DNA from: Streptomyces cavernicola
GTDB lineage: Bacteria > Actinomycetota > Actinomycetes > Streptomycetales > Streptomycetaceae
Length of the DNA stretch: 64,000 nt
Direction: 5' to 3'
Assembly: GCF_029968035.1 (NCBI RefSeq)
Contig: NZ_JASCIQ010000009.1
Location: 124,001-188,000, forward strand
Part shown: positions 1 through 8,720 of the stretch, piece by piece
Numbering within the stretch: position 1 is the first letter of the stretch
Layout of the letters: each line of letters begins with the position of its first letter
Translations under genes and position numbers: made by a program
The notes under the pieces: model-generated
The model's input: the letters and a program-made list of their open reading frames with translations, nothing else
Told to the model about the DNA's origin: nothing
Database searches by the model: none

Positions 1-1
1 G

Positions 2-583
2 GGCACGCCCGGGTTCACGGTCGCGGCGCCGTACTCGAAGGTGGGCTGGAACGCCTCGGACACCCGGGAGTTGTCCTTCGCGGACGTGCGGGTTCCGGTG
101 GAGAACCTGCTGGGCACGGAGGGCCGCGGATACGCGCAGTTCCTGCGGATCCTGGACGAGGGCCGGATCGCCATCTCGGCTCTGGCGACGGGACTCGCGC
201 AGGGCTGTGTCGACGAGTCGCTGCGGTACGCGAAGGAGCGGCGGGCCTTCGGGCGGCCGATCGGGGACAACCAGGCGATCCAGTTCAAGCTGGCCGACAT
301 GGAGATGAAGGCGCACACCTCCCGACTGGCCTGGCGGGACGCGGCCTCGCGCCTGACGAGCGGGGAGGCGTTCAAGAAGGAGGCGGCGCTGGCGAAGCTG
401 TACTCGTCGACGGTCGCGGTCGACAACGCGCGGGAGGCCACGCAGATCCATGGTGGGTACGGGTTCATGAACGAGTTCCCGGTGGCGCGGATGTGGCGGG
501 ACTCCAAGATTCTTGAGATCGGGGAGGGGACGAGTGAGGTTCAGCGGATGCTGATCGCTCGGGAGTTGGGGCTCACTGGTTGA
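2..583 (+). CDS. acdH: Acyl-CoA dehydrogenase, C-terminal part (5' end outside window)
   Basis: The reading frame is open from base 2, so this is the last ~193 residues of a flavin-dependent acyl-CoA dehydrogenase; the start lies upstream of the window. Visible are the middle beta-domain end (VGWNASDTRELSFADVRVP) and the C-terminal helical domain with RRAFGRPIGDNQAIQFKLAD and the IHGGYGFMNEFPVARMWRD signature, ending with GEGTSEVQRMLIARELG. The enzyme oxidises an acyl-CoA to the enoyl-CoA and passes electrons to ETF. The neighbouring desE/desF genes match the S. coelicolor order in which the branched-chain acyl-CoA dehydrogenase AcdH precedes desE, so the symbol rests on synteny and general similarity and the exact substrate is inferred. 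Confidence 0.85.
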   Translation, partial: GTPGFTVAAPYSKVGWNASDTRELSFADVRVPVENLLGTEGRGYAQFLRILDEGRIAISALATGLAQGCVDESLRYAKERRAFGRPIGDNQAIQFKLADMEMKAHTSRLAWRDAASRLTSGEAFKKEAALAKLYSSTVAVDNAREATQIHGGYGFMNEFPVARMWRDSKILEIGEGTSEVQRMLIARELGLTG

Positions 584-643
584 GCCCACGCCCCCACCGG
601 GCCGGTCGTTTCCTACCTGGCGCGCCGGCCCCGCCCTCCTTAA

Positions 644-671
644 AGATTGCGCAGTTCCCCGCGCCCCTTAA
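644..671 (-). repeat. Copy of dispersed GCGCGGGGAACTGCGC intergenic element
   Basis: Read on the minus strand this is a copy of the element containing GGGCGCGGGGAACTGCGC, which recurs near 2743-2762 (minus), 34700, 34804, 34921 and 53071. It lies between the acyl-CoA dehydrogenase stop and the desE iron box. Confidence 0.6.
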
Positions 672-709
672 AGCAGAAACCAGGGGTGGACCAATCGCTT
701 CCGTGGAGC

Positions 710-728
710 TTAGGTTAGGTTAACCTAA
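710..728 (+). promoter_or_regulatory. Iron box (DmdR1/DtxR-type operator) upstream of desE
   Basis: The 19-bp sequence TTAGGTTAGGTTAACCTAA is an almost perfect inverted repeat (AGGTTAG / TTAACCT around one central G) and closely matches the iron box bound by the iron-dependent repressor DmdR1 in Streptomyces. It sits 50 bp before the preferred desE start. Iron repletion is expected to switch off desE-desF. Confidence 0.9.
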
Positions 729-778
729 CGCCGACTTCGCGCCAGGTGCGTTGTCCTGTCCACGAAAGCAGACTCGAC

Positions 779-1822
779 ATGTCCCAGTCCCGAGCCACCC
801 ACCTCCCCCGCCGCGGCCTCCTCGCCGCCGGTGGCGCCGTCTCCCTCGGTGCTCTGCTCGTCGCCTGCGGCGGCAAGAAGGCGGAGGGCGGCTCGGGGGC
901 CGGGAGCGGAAAGAAGGGCCCCTGGTCCTTCAAGGACGACCGGGGCAAGACCGTGAAGACGGACGCGGTGCCGACGAACATCGTCGCGTTCACCGGCACC
1001 GCGGCCGCGCTGTACGACTACGGCATCAAGGTCAAGGGCGTCTTCGGCCCCACCAAGGGCAAGGGCGGCAAGCCCGACGTCCAGGCCGGCGACATGGACA
1101 TCAGCGAGCTGGAGATCCTCGGCAACGAGTGGGGCCAGTTCAACGTCGAGAAGTACGCGGCGCTCGCGCCCGAGGTGCTGATCACGGACATGTGGCTGAA
1201 GGACGCGCTCTGGTACGTGCCGGACGAGTCCAAGGACAAGATCCTGAAGCTCGCCCCGAGCGTCGCGCTGTGGGCCGCCGAGACCACGATGCCCAAGGCC
1301 CTGCAGCGCCGCGCCGACCTCGCCGAGTCGCTCGGCGCGGACCTGAAGGCGAAGCAGGTCACCGACGCGAAGGCCCGGTTCGAGAAGGCCGCCGAGCGAC
1401 TGCGGCAGGCTGCCAAGGCCAGGCCGGAGATCAAGGTCATGATCGGCTCGGCCAGCGCCGACCTGTTCTATGTCTCGCTCGCGAAGACGTCCGCCGACAC
1501 CCGGTACTTCCAGGAGCTCGGCGTGAAGTTCGTCGAGCCGAAGGTGAACGCGCAGGGCTTCTTCGAGGAGCTCAGCTGGGAGAACGTCGACAAGTACGAC
1601 GCGGACGTCATCATCATGGACAACCGCACCTCGGCCATCCAGCCGGCCGACCTCGACAAGTCCAAGCCGACCTGGAAGAAGCTGCCCGCCGTGCAGGCCG
1701 GCCAGGTCATCCCCCGCGTCACCGAGCCCATCTACTCGTACGACAAGTGCGCGCCGATCCTCGAGGACCTGGCGAAGGCCATCGAGGATGCGAAGAAGGT
1801 CTCGGGCAAGGACGCCAAGTGA
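779..1822 (+). CDS. desE: Siderophore-binding lipoprotein (ferrioxamine-type, DesE-like)
   Basis: Periplasmic-binding-protein-type lipoprotein of 347 residues. The N-terminus has paired arginines (PRRGLLAAGG), a hydrophobic stretch and a lipobox LLVACGG, so it should be exported and anchored outside the membrane. The remainder is a FepB/TroA-like two-lobe siderophore-binding fold. The ATG at 779 is chosen because it places the signal peptide normally; an upstream in-frame GTG at 746 is possible. It follows an iron box and overlaps the next gene by 3 nt, so the two are co-transcribed. By position and family it corresponds to S. coelicolor DesE, the ferrioxamine receptor. Whether it now recognises the different siderophore predicted from this locus is open. 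Confidence 0.88.
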   Translation: MSQSRATHLPRRGLLAAGGAVSLGALLVACGGKKAEGGSGAGSGKKGPWSFKDDRGKTVKTDAVPTNIVAFTGTAAALYDYGIKVKGVFGPTKGKGGKPDVQAGDMDISELEILGNEWGQFNVEKYAALAPEVLITDMWLKDALWYVPDESKDKILKLAPSVALWAAETTMPKALQRRADLAESLGADLKAKQVTDAKARFEKAAERLRQAAKARPEIKVMIGSASADLFYVSLAKTSADTRYFQELGVKFVEPKVNAQGFFEELSWENVDKYDADVIIMDNRTSAIQPADLDKSKPTWKKLPAVQAGQVIPRVTEPIYSYDKCAPILEDLAKAIEDAKKVSGKDAK

Positions 1823-2694
1823 TCCGCCCCCAGGCGTCGTTGGCTCCGTTCCGGCTGTTCCGGATCGAGGTCGAGCGGGTGGTGCGGCTGTCGCCGTCGC
1901 TCGTACGGGTGACGTTCACCGGGCCCGAGCTCGGCGCGTTCGCCTCCGGCGGGCTCGACCAGAGCCTGTCGCTGTTCCTGCCGCGGCCCGGCCAGTCCGA
2001 ACCGCTGCTGCCGCCGGCCGACGAGCACCGGGACGACCCTGCGGGGTGGTACGCGGCGTATCGGGCGATGCCGGACGACACGCGGGCCGTGATGCGCTCG
2101 TACACGGCGCGTGAGCAACGGCACAGCCCCGCCGGGGAGTTGGACATCGACTTCGCGGTGCATCCGGACGGCGGCCCGGCGTGCGCATGGGCGGAGCGGG
2201 CCGAGCCGGGCGACCGGGTCGCGGTGCTCGGCCCCACCGGGCCGAACAACAGCGGCATACGGTTCCGGCTCCCCGAGAGCGCCGAGTGGCTGCTGATGTG
2301 GGCCGATGAGACGGCACTGCCCGCGGCGGCGGCGATTCTGGAGTCGTTGCCGCCGGGCCTGCGCGTGAAGGCCTGGCTCGAAGTGCCTTGCGTGGGCGAT
2401 CAGTTGGAGTTGAAGACTGCCGCTGATGCGGAAGTCACGTGGCTTGTGCGTGAAGTCACGGAGGCGTCCGGGGCGCATCGGACTGAGCGAACCGTTGAGG
2501 CGGTTCGGGCCGCCTCCCTGCCCGAGTCTCGGCCGTATGCCTGGATTGCCGGGGAGGCGGGGACCGTCAAGGCGTTGCGTCGGCATCTCGTGCGTGAGCG
2601 GGAGTTCGACCGACGGTCCGTGAGCTTTACCGGGTACTGGCGGCTCGGTGTGACCGAGGACGGGCTGCGTGCGGAGGCTGAGGCTTCCGGCTAA
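1819..2694 (+). CDS. desF: Siderophore-interacting protein, FAD-dependent ferric-siderophore reductase (DesF-like)
   Basis: Cytoplasmic reductase of the SIP family (ViuB-like), 291 residues, that releases iron by reducing imported ferric siderophore. The N-terminal beta-barrel FAD domain contains LVRVTFTGPEL and, around residues 94-97, the flavin-binding RSYT motif. The C-terminal half is the NAD(P)H-binding SIP domain (GPTGPNN, WADETALPAAAAIL, WIAGEAGTVKALRRHL, then SFTGYWRLG). The start is a GTG at 1819 that overlaps the desE stop (GTGA), indicating translational coupling. It is therefore regulated with desE by the iron box at 710-728. The family assignment is firm; the siderophore it acts on is inferred from the neighbours. 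Confidence 0.9.
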   Translation: MIRPQASLAPFRLFRIEVERVVRLSPSLVRVTFTGPELGAFASGGLDQSLSLFLPRPGQSEPLLPPADEHRDDPAGWYAAYRAMPDDTRAVMRSYTAREQRHSPAGELDIDFAVHPDGGPACAWAERAEPGDRVAVLGPTGPNNSGIRFRLPESAEWLLMWADETALPAAAAILESLPPGLRVKAWLEVPCVGDQLELKTAADAEVTWLVREVTEASGAHRTERTVEAVRAASLPESRPYAWIAGEAGTVKALRRHLVREREFDRRSVSFTGYWRLGVTEDGLRAEAEASG

Positions 2695-2732
2695 GCGTCT
2701 GCCTCAACTGCCGTCGCCCGGCTGCGAGTTCG

Positions 2733-2770
2733 TCGTGGCTTGTCGCGCAGTTCCCCGCGCCCCTACGGGG
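2733..2770 (-). repeat. Copy of dispersed GCGCGGGGAACTGCGCGA element
   Basis: The minus strand contains GGGCGCGGGGAACTGCGCGA (2743-2762) followed by a CAAGCCACGACG-like tail, the same element found in several other gaps of this window. It lies just after desF, before a terminator-like hairpin. Confidence 0.65.
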
Positions 2771-2820
2771 CGCCACCCCGAGCACCAAGGCCCGAGCCCC
2801 ACCGAAAACTTCCCCAAACT

Positions 2821-2856
2821 CGATGCCCCCGTACGACGGTCCGTGCGGGGGCATCG
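2821..2856 (+). terminator. Rho-independent-like terminator after desF
   Basis: An 11-bp perfect inverted repeat (CGATGCCCCCG, 2821-2831, and CGGGGGCATCG, 2846-2856) with a 14-nt loop separates the desEF unit from the desA promoter region. There is no T-run, as is usual in Streptomyces. Confidence 0.7.
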
Positions 2857-2940
2857 TCCTGTCCGGATGTGCCCCCGAGCGCCCCTGGCGCGCCCCCCGG
2901 TGCCGGAGTGACTCTATGGGTCTGCCGTGGAGAAGCGACT

Positions 2941-2959
2941 TAAGGTTAGGCTAACCTAA
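2941..2959 (+). promoter_or_regulatory. Iron box upstream of desA
   Basis: The 19-bp sequence TAAGGTTAGGCTAACCTAA contains the perfect inverted repeat AGGTTAG-G-CTAACCT (2943-2957), the core of the DmdR1 iron box. It is 68 bp before the desA ATG and should make the whole biosynthetic operon iron-repressed. The gap 2695-3027 otherwise holds only a dispersed repeat and a terminator; no gene is seen in it. Confidence 0.92.
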
Positions 2960-3027
2960 GCCCACTGCCTCGGAGCTGTGCCCGCCGTATGGGCATGGCC
3001 CAACGTCCCCTCTTGGGAGGACCGTTC

Positions 3028-4485
3028 ATGAGTCTCCTCGCGCCCAGGTCTCATCTGCTCAACGGCCTGAACGCGGAGGCCTACCGCCGCTGCATCGCCG
3101 AAGGCGCCGAGCGCGTCGCCACCCGACTCGCCACCGCCGAGGGCCCGTTCACCGGGATCACGCCCGAGCGGCTCGCCCCTGCCATCGACGCCGTGGACCT
3201 GGACCACCCGCTCCACGACCCGTCCGCCGCGCTGGACGAGCTCGAAGAGACCTACCTGCGCGACGCGGTCTACTTCCACCACCCGCGTTACCTCGCCCAC
3301 CTCAACTGCCCCGTGGTCATCCCCGCGGTGCTCGGCGAGGCCGTGCTCAGCGCGGTCAACTCCTCGCTCGACACCTGGGATCAGTCCGCCGGGGCCACGC
3401 TGATCGAGCGCCGCCTGATCGACTGGACCGCGCAGCGCATCGGCCTCGGCCCGGCCGCCGACGGGGTGTTCACCAGCGGCGGTACGCAGTCCAACCTGGA
3501 GGCGCTGCTGCTCGCCCGGGAGGAGTGCAAGACCGACGACCCGGCGAAGCTGCGGGTGTTCGCCTCCGAGTGCAGCCACTTCAGCGTGCAGAAGTCGGCG
3601 AAGCTGCTCGGCCTGCCCGCCGATTCCGTGGTGGCCGTGCCGTGCGACCGCGACAAGCGGATGCGGACCGTGGCCCTCGCCCACGAGCTGGAGAAGTGCG
3701 CACGCGACGGGTTCACGCCGATGGCGATCGTGGCCACCGCCGGCACCACCGACTTCGGCTCCATCGACCCGCTCCCCGAGATCGCCGAGCTGGCCGACCG
3801 GCACGACACGTGGCTGCACGTGGACGCGGCGTACGGCTGCGGGCTGCTCGTCTCGCTCAAGAACCGAGCGCTGCTCGACGGGATCGAGCGGGCCGACTCC
3901 GTGACCGTCGACTACCACAAGTCGTTCTTCCAGCCGGTGAGTTCGTCCGCCGTGCTCGTCCGGGACGGGGAGACGCTGCGGCACGCCACGTACCACGCGG
4001 AGTACCTCAACCCGCGGCGCACCGTCGCCGAGCGGATACCGAACCAGGTGGACAAGTCGCTGCAGACCACGCGCCGGTTCGACGCCCTGAAGCTGTGGAT
4101 GACGCTGCGCGTGCTCGGCGCCGACGGGATCGGCGAGCTCTTCGACGAGGTCTGCGAGCTCGCCGCGGACGGCTGGCGGCTGCTCGCCCTCGACCCGCGC
4201 TACGACGTGGTCGTGGAGCCGCAGTTGTCCACGCTCGTCTTCCGGTACATCCCGCAGGACGTCACCGACCCGGCCGAGATCGACCGCGCCAACCTGCATG
4301 CCCGTAAAGCCCTGTTCGCCTCCGGGGACGCGATCGTCGCCGGCACGAAGGCGGGCGGGCGGCACTACCTGAAGTTCACCCTGCTCAACCCCGAGACCAC
4401 CACCGCCGACATCGCCGCAGTCCTCGATCTGATCGCGGGCCACGCCGAGCAGTACCTGGGAGACTCCCTTGTCCGAGCCTCGTGA
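3028..4485 (+). CDS. desA: PLP-dependent lysine decarboxylase (DesA)
   Basis: Group II PLP decarboxylase of 485 residues that makes cadaverine from L-lysine, the first step of desferrioxamine-type biosynthesis. Family motifs are clear: [68 protein letters not shown], and the PLP lysine K298 in [20 protein letters not shown] 3028 is preferred over the in-frame ATG at 2989 because GGGAGG lies 7 nt before it. The sequence agrees closely, from memory, with S. coelicolor DesA. It is preceded by an iron box and its end overlaps the TTG start of desB by 17 nt. Lysine preference is from family knowledge and was not measured. Confidence 0.93.
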   Translation: MSLLAPRSHLLNGLNAEAYRRCIAEGAERVATRLATAEGPFTGITPERLAPAIDAVDLDHPLHDPSAALDELEETYLRDAVYFHHPRYLAHLNCPVVIPAVLGEAVLSAVNSSLDTWDQSAGATLIERRLIDWTAQRIGLGPAADGVFTSGGTQSNLEALLLAREECKTDDPAKLRVFASECSHFSVQKSAKLLGLPADSVVAVPCDRDKRMRTVALAHELEKCARDGFTPMAIVATAGTTDFGSIDPLPEIAELADRHDTWLHVDAAYGCGLLVSLKNRALLDGIERADSVTVDYHKSFFQPVSSSAVLVRDGETLRHATYHAEYLNPRRTVAERIPNQVDKSLQTTRRFDALKLWMTLRVLGADGIGELFDEVCELAADGWRLLALDPRYDVVVEPQLSTLVFRYIPQDVTDPAEIDRANLHARKALFASGDAIVAGTKAGGRHYLKFTLLNPETTTADIAAVLDLIAGHAEQYLGDSLVRAS

Positions 4486-5767
4486 GACCTACGACCTGAT
4501 CGGTATCGGGCTCGGGCCCTTCAACCTGGGCCTGGCCTGTCTGGCGGAGCCGCTCGACGAGCTGAACGCGCTCTTCCTCGACTCCAAGCCGGACTTCGAC
4601 TGGCACTCCGGGATGTTCCTGGAGGGCGCGCATCTGCAGACGCCGTTCATGTCGGACCTGGTCACCCTGGCCGATCCGACCTCGCCGTACTCCTTCCTCA
4701 AGTACCTGAAGGAGTCGGGGCGGCTCTACTCGTTCTACATCCGCGAGAACTTCTATCCGCTGCGCACCGAGTACAACGACTACTGCCGCTGGGCCGCCGC
4801 GCAGCTGACCTCCGTACGCTTCGGCACCACGGTCACGGAGGTCCGCCACGAGGACGGGCTGTACGTGGTGACGACCGCCGCAGGGGACACGTACCGCACC
4901 CGGCACCTCGTGCTCGGCACGGGCACGCCGCCGTACGTCCCGGAGGCCTGTGAGGGGCTCGGCGGGGACTTCATCCACAACTCCCGCTACATGCAAGCCA
5001 AGCAGGAGCTGGTGAAGAAGGAGTCGATCACCCTCGTCGGCAGCGGGCAGAGCGCCGCCGAGATCTACCTCGACCTGCTCAGCTCCATCGACGAGTACGG
5101 CTACCGGCTCAACTGGGTCACGCGCTCCCCGCGGTTCTTCCCGCTGGAGTACACGAAGCTGACCCTGGAGATGACCTCCCCGGAGTACATCGACTACTTC
5201 CGCGCGCTGCCCGAGGAGACCCGCTACCGCCTGGAGCGCAGCCAGAAGGGCCTGTTCAAGGGCATCGACGGGGACCTGATCGACACGATCTTCGACCTGC
5301 TCTACGAGAAGAACGTCAAGGGCCCGGTCCCGACCCGCCTGATGACCAACACCGCACTCCAGAGCGCCAGTCACGAGGACGGCCCCCAAGGCGGCGGCCA
5401 GTACCTGCTCGGCCTGCGCCAGGAGGAGCAGGGCGAGGAGTTCCAGCTCCGCACCGACGGGCTGATCCTCGCGACCGGCTATCGCTACCAGGTGCCGGAG
5501 TTCCTCGACCCGATACGCGAACGGCTGCGCTTCGACGGCCAGGGCCGCTTCGACGTGGCCAGGAACTACAGCATCGACACCACCGGGCGCGGCGTGTTCC
5601 TGCAGAACGCCGGCGTGCACACGCACTCCATCACCAGCCCCGACCTGGGCATGGGCGCCTACCGCAACTCGTACATCATCGCCGAGCTCCTGGGCCGGGA
5701 GGCCTACCCGGTCGAGAAGGCCATCGCCTTCCAGGAGTTCGCGGCACCGAAGGGCACCGTCTCATGA
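4469..5767 (+). CDS. desB: FAD-dependent diamine (cadaverine) N-monooxygenase (DesB)
   Basis: N-hydroxylating flavoprotein of the IucD/RhbE/DesB family (432 residues) that converts cadaverine to N-hydroxycadaverine with NADPH and oxygen. The FAD motif is [12 protein letters not shown] near the N-terminus, followed by [19 protein letters not shown], the NADPH motif [16 protein letters not shown], the [12 protein letters not shown] motif and the C-terminal FAD-contact region [21 protein letters not shown]. It starts with TTG at 4469 inside the end of desA, preceded by TGGGAGA, so translation is coupled. It ends 4 nt into the next gene. The sequence is DesB-like throughout; the second monooxygenase at 8717 is clearly more divergent. 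Confidence 0.93.
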   Translation: MSEPRETYDLIGIGLGPFNLGLACLAEPLDELNALFLDSKPDFDWHSGMFLEGAHLQTPFMSDLVTLADPTSPYSFLKYLKESGRLYSFYIRENFYPLRTEYNDYCRWAAAQLTSVRFGTTVTEVRHEDGLYVVTTAAGDTYRTRHLVLGTGTPPYVPEACEGLGGDFIHNSRYMQAKQELVKKESITLVGSGQSAAEIYLDLLSSIDEYGYRLNWVTRSPRFFPLEYTKLTLEMTSPEYIDYFRALPEETRYRLERSQKGLFKGIDGDLIDTIFDLLYEKNVKGPVPTRLMTNTALQSASHEDGPQGGGQYLLGLRQEEQGEEFQLRTDGLILATGYRYQVPEFLDPIRERLRFDGQGRFDVARNYSIDTTGRGVFLQNAGVHTHSITSPDLGMGAYRNSYIIAELLGREAYPVEKAIAFQEFAAPKGTVS

Positions 5768-7143
5768 GCCTCGACACCCCACCCGAGGTAACCGACCCCA
5801 CTTCGCCCGAGCTGCTCGACCAGCTGCTCGCGCGCCAGGAGCGGCGCGAGTCCGCCGCCCGCACCTACGCCCGTACGCTGCCGGTCGCCCCGGTGCGCGC
5901 GCTCGGCGCGCAGGTCACGGGCGCCGACGGCCGTACGTATCTCGACTGCCTGTCCGGCGCGGGCACGCTCGCGCTCGGGCACAACCACCCCGACGTGGTC
6001 GCCGCGATCCGGGCCGACCTGGACTCCGGCGTCCCGCTGCACGCGCTCGACATGATCACGCCGCAGAAGGACGCCTTCACCGAGGAGCTGCTCACCCGGC
6101 TGCCCGGCGGACTGCGCGACGAGGCCCGGCTGCACTTCTGCGGCCCCGCCGGCACGGACGCCGTCGAGGCCGCGATCAAGCTGGCGCAGGCGGCGACCGG
6201 GCGGCGCGGGATCGTGGCGTTCAGCGGCGCGTACCACGGCATGACCGTCGGCGCCTCGGCCGTGTCCGGGCCCGAGCGGATGCGCTCCACGGTGGGCGCG
6301 GACGCGCTGCCGGTGACGCGGATCCCCTTCCCGTACGCGTACCGCTGCCCGTTCGGGGTCGGCGCACCGCAGTCCGGGGAGCTGTCGGCGCGGCTCCTGG
6401 AGAGCTTCCTGTCCGACCCGAGCAGCGGCGTGACCGAGCCTGCTGCCGTGATCCTGGAGGTCGTCCAGGGCGAGGGCGGCGTCATCGAGGGCCCGGACGC
6501 ATGGCTGCGGGAGGTCCGCCGGATCACCGCGGAGCGCGGCATCGTCCTGATCGTCGACGAGGTGCAGACCGGCGTGGGCCGCACCGGGAACTTCTGGGCC
6601 TGCGAGCGGGCCGGGGTCACCCCGGACGTCCTCGTCATGTCGAAGGCGGTCGGCGGCGGGCTTCCGCTCGCGGTCCTCGCCTACCGGCCCGAGCTCGACC
6701 GGTGGCTGCCCGGCGACCACACCGGCACGTTCCGCGGCAACACCCTCGCGATGACGGCCGGCCGGGTCACCCTGCGCACCGTCGCCGAGCAGCAGCTGCC
6801 CGAGCGGGCCGCGAAGCTCGGGGAACGGCTCCGCCTCGGCCTGCGTCAACTCGCCGATGAACACCCGCAGTTCGGTGACGTACGAGGGCGTGGGCTGATG
6901 AACGGCGTGGAGCTGGTCGACCCGGACGCCGCGCCCGACCGGCTCGGGTCCCGGCCCGCGGACCCGGTGTTCGCCCGACGCCTGCGCGCGGCCTGCCTGC
7001 GGCAGGGGCTGATGCTGGAGCTGGGCGGCCGCTCGGACAGCGTGCTGAGGCTGCTGCCGCCGCTGGTCCTCACGGACGCCGAGCTCGACTCGCTCCTGGA
7101 GCGGATCGCCGCGGCGGTGCGGGACGCGGAGCGTGCCGCGTGA
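5764..7143 (+). CDS. Class III aminotransferase: L-2,4-diaminobutyrate:2-oxoglutarate aminotransferase (RhbA-like)
   Basis: PLP-dependent class III aminotransferase of 459 residues. Motifs are [56 protein letters not shown] and the PLP lysine K294 in [14 protein letters not shown]. This family (RhbA, EctB-like) makes L-2,4-diaminobutyrate from aspartate semialdehyde and glutamate. The next gene is a decarboxylase that could turn this into 1,3-diaminopropane, the amine of schizokinen and rhizobactin 1021. The gene overlaps desB by 4 nt and the next gene by 4 nt. A canonical desferrioxamine operon has no such gene, so its insertion between desB and the synthetase genes is the first sign of a changed pathway. 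The substrate is inferred from context. Confidence 0.87.
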   Translation: MSLDTPPEVTDPTSPELLDQLLARQERRESAARTYARTLPVAPVRALGAQVTGADGRTYLDCLSGAGTLALGHNHPDVVAAIRADLDSGVPLHALDMITPQKDAFTEELLTRLPGGLRDEARLHFCGPAGTDAVEAAIKLAQAATGRRGIVAFSGAYHGMTVGASAVSGPERMRSTVGADALPVTRIPFPYAYRCPFGVGAPQSGELSARLLESFLSDPSSGVTEPAAVILEVVQGEGGVIEGPDAWLREVRRITAERGIVLIVDEVQTGVGRTGNFWACERAGVTPDVLVMSKAVGGGLPLAVLAYRPELDRWLPGDHTGTFRGNTLAMTAGRVTLRTVAEQQLPERAAKLGERLRLGLRQLADEHPQFGDVRGRGLMNGVELVDPDAAPDRLGSRPADPVFARRLRAACLRQGLMLELGGRSDSVLRLLPPLVLTDAELDSLLERIAAAVRDAERAA

Positions 7144-8720
7144 ACGACCAGACGAACAGCACAGCGGCCGTGCACCCCGCGAGCGTCGCCGGGTCCACCG
7201 AAGGCCCGGCCGCGCTGCGGCAGTTGACCGCCGTCGTGCTCACCGCGCTCGCCGACGGCGCGGTGGAGCGCGGCGGCCCGCTGCCGGCCGGCGGCCCGGA
7301 CGCGGTCGCCGCCGACGTACGGGCGCACTGCTCGCCCGTGCTGCCCGCCGAGGGCGTCGGGGCCGAGGACGCGCTGCGCGGGCTCGTGCAGGCCGTGACG
7401 CGCGGCGCCGCCGACCCGTCCGACCCGCACTGTGTGGCGCATCTGCACTGCCCGCCGCTCGCCGTGGCGGCGGCCGCCGACCTCGCGGCGTCGGCGCTGA
7501 ACCCGTCGATGGACTCCTGGGACCAGGCGCCGGCGGCCGGCGTCGTCGAGGAAGAGGTCACCAAGTCCCTTGCGGAGCTGGTGTATCCGGGGCCGGACAG
7601 GACGCCGGACGCGCTGATCACCAGCGGCGGCACCGAGTCCAACCTGGTGGCGCTGCTGCTCGCCCGGGAGCGGGCGCGGGCCGCCGGGGAGCGCACCGTG
7701 CAGGTGGTGTGCGGGGCCAACGCGCACCACTCCGTACAGCGTGCCGCCTGGATGCTGGGCCTGCCGACCCCGGCGGTCGTGGACTGCCCGGCAGGCCGGA
7801 TGGATCCGCGCTCCCTGGACCGGGTGCTCGGCGCGTACGCCGGGATGCCGGTGCTCGTGGTCGCCACCGCGGGCACCACGGACGAGGGCCTGATCGACCC
7901 GCTGCCCGAGCTCGCCGACGTCGCCTCGGCGCACGGCGCGGAGCTGCACGTGGACGCCGCGTACGGCGGTCCGCTGCTGTTCAGCGACGCGCTCGCGCCG
8001 CGGCTCGCGGGCCTTGACCGGGCCGTGTCGGTCACGTTCGACCTGCACAAGCTGGGCTGGCAGCCGGTCGCGGCCGGCATCCTCGCCGTACGGGACGCGC
8101 GCCAGGTCGACCATCTCTCGTTCCAGGCCGACTACTTGAACGCGGACGACGACACCGAGGCGGGCCTGCCCGACTGGCTCGGCCGGTCCATCCGCACCTC
8201 GCGCCGCCCGGACGCCCTGAAGATCGCGGTGACGCTGCGCGCGCTCGGCCGCAAGGGCCTGGGCGACCTGGTCGAGCACTGCGTACGGACCGCGCGGGAC
8301 TTCGCCGCGGCCGTCGAGGCGCACCCGGAGCTGCGGGTCCGGGCCGGCGAGCCGGGCATCAGCACGGTCCTGTTCCGCCCGCGCGCGGCCGACGCCCTGC
8401 CCGCCGCGGAAGGGGACGCCCTGGTCGCGGCGGTACGGCGGCGGCTGCTCGACGAGGGGCGCGGCGTGGTCGGCCGCGCCGTCGCCGAGGACCCCGAAAC
8501 CGAAGGCCCGGAAAGGAAGTTGTGGCTGAAGGCCACGCTTCTGCACCCGCGCACCGGAGCCGTCGACCTGGCCGCCCTGCTCAAGCTGGTCGCCCACTGC
8601 GCGGCCGAGGAGAGCGCCGCGATTCCAGAACAGCAGTCCGTACAGCAGTCCGTACAGCAGCCCGCCCAGCAGTCCGCCTCCGAAGACCTCAGGACCCGCA
8701 CCCAGGGAGTCCCCCAGTGA
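7140..8720 (+). CDS. PLP-dependent decarboxylase, probable L-2,4-diaminobutyrate decarboxylase (RhbB-like)
   Basis: Second group II decarboxylase of the operon, 526 residues, more divergent than DesA. It keeps [76 protein letters not shown] and PLP lysine K304 in TFDLHKLGWQPVAAGI. Directly after the aminotransferase, it most likely produces 1,3-diaminopropane from diaminobutyrate. The start is GTG 7140, overlapping the previous stop. The extreme C-terminus is a low-complexity Gln/Ser tail encoded by near-identical 12-bp units (8631-8676), probably a flexible extension without catalytic meaning. An alternative is that it decarboxylates another diamino acid such as ornithine. Confidence 0.85.
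   Translation: MNDQTNSTAAVHPASVAGSTEGPAALRQLTAVVLTALADGAVERGGPLPAGGPDAVAADVRAHCSPVLPAEGVGAEDALRGLVQAVTRGAADPSDPHCVAHLHCPPLAVAAAADLAASALNPSMDSWDQAPAAGVVEEEVTKSLAELVYPGPDRTPDALITSGGTESNLVALLLARERARAAGERTVQVVCGANAHHSVQRAAWMLGLPTPAVVDCPAGRMDPRSLDRVLGAYAGMPVLVVATAGTTDEGLIDPLPELADVASAHGAELHVDAAYGGPLLFSDALAPRLAGLDRAVSVTFDLHKLGWQPVAAGILAVRDARQVDHLSFQADYLNADDDTEAGLPDWLGRSIRTSRRPDALKIAVTLRALGRKGLGDLVEHCVRTARDFAAAVEAHPELRVRAGEPGISTVLFRPRAADALPAAEGDALVAAVRRRLLDEGRGVVGRAVAEDPETEGPERKLWLKATLLHPRTGAVDLAALLKLVAHCAAEESAAIPEQQSVQQSVQQPAQQSASEDLRTRTQGVPQ

Noticed and set aside
1732..2586. Long minus-strand frames antisense to desF (284 and 179 residues)
   Set aside because: They are shadows of the plus-strand gene produced by high-GC codon bias; composition is Arg/Pro/Gly-rich, with no ribosome site and no recognisable domain.
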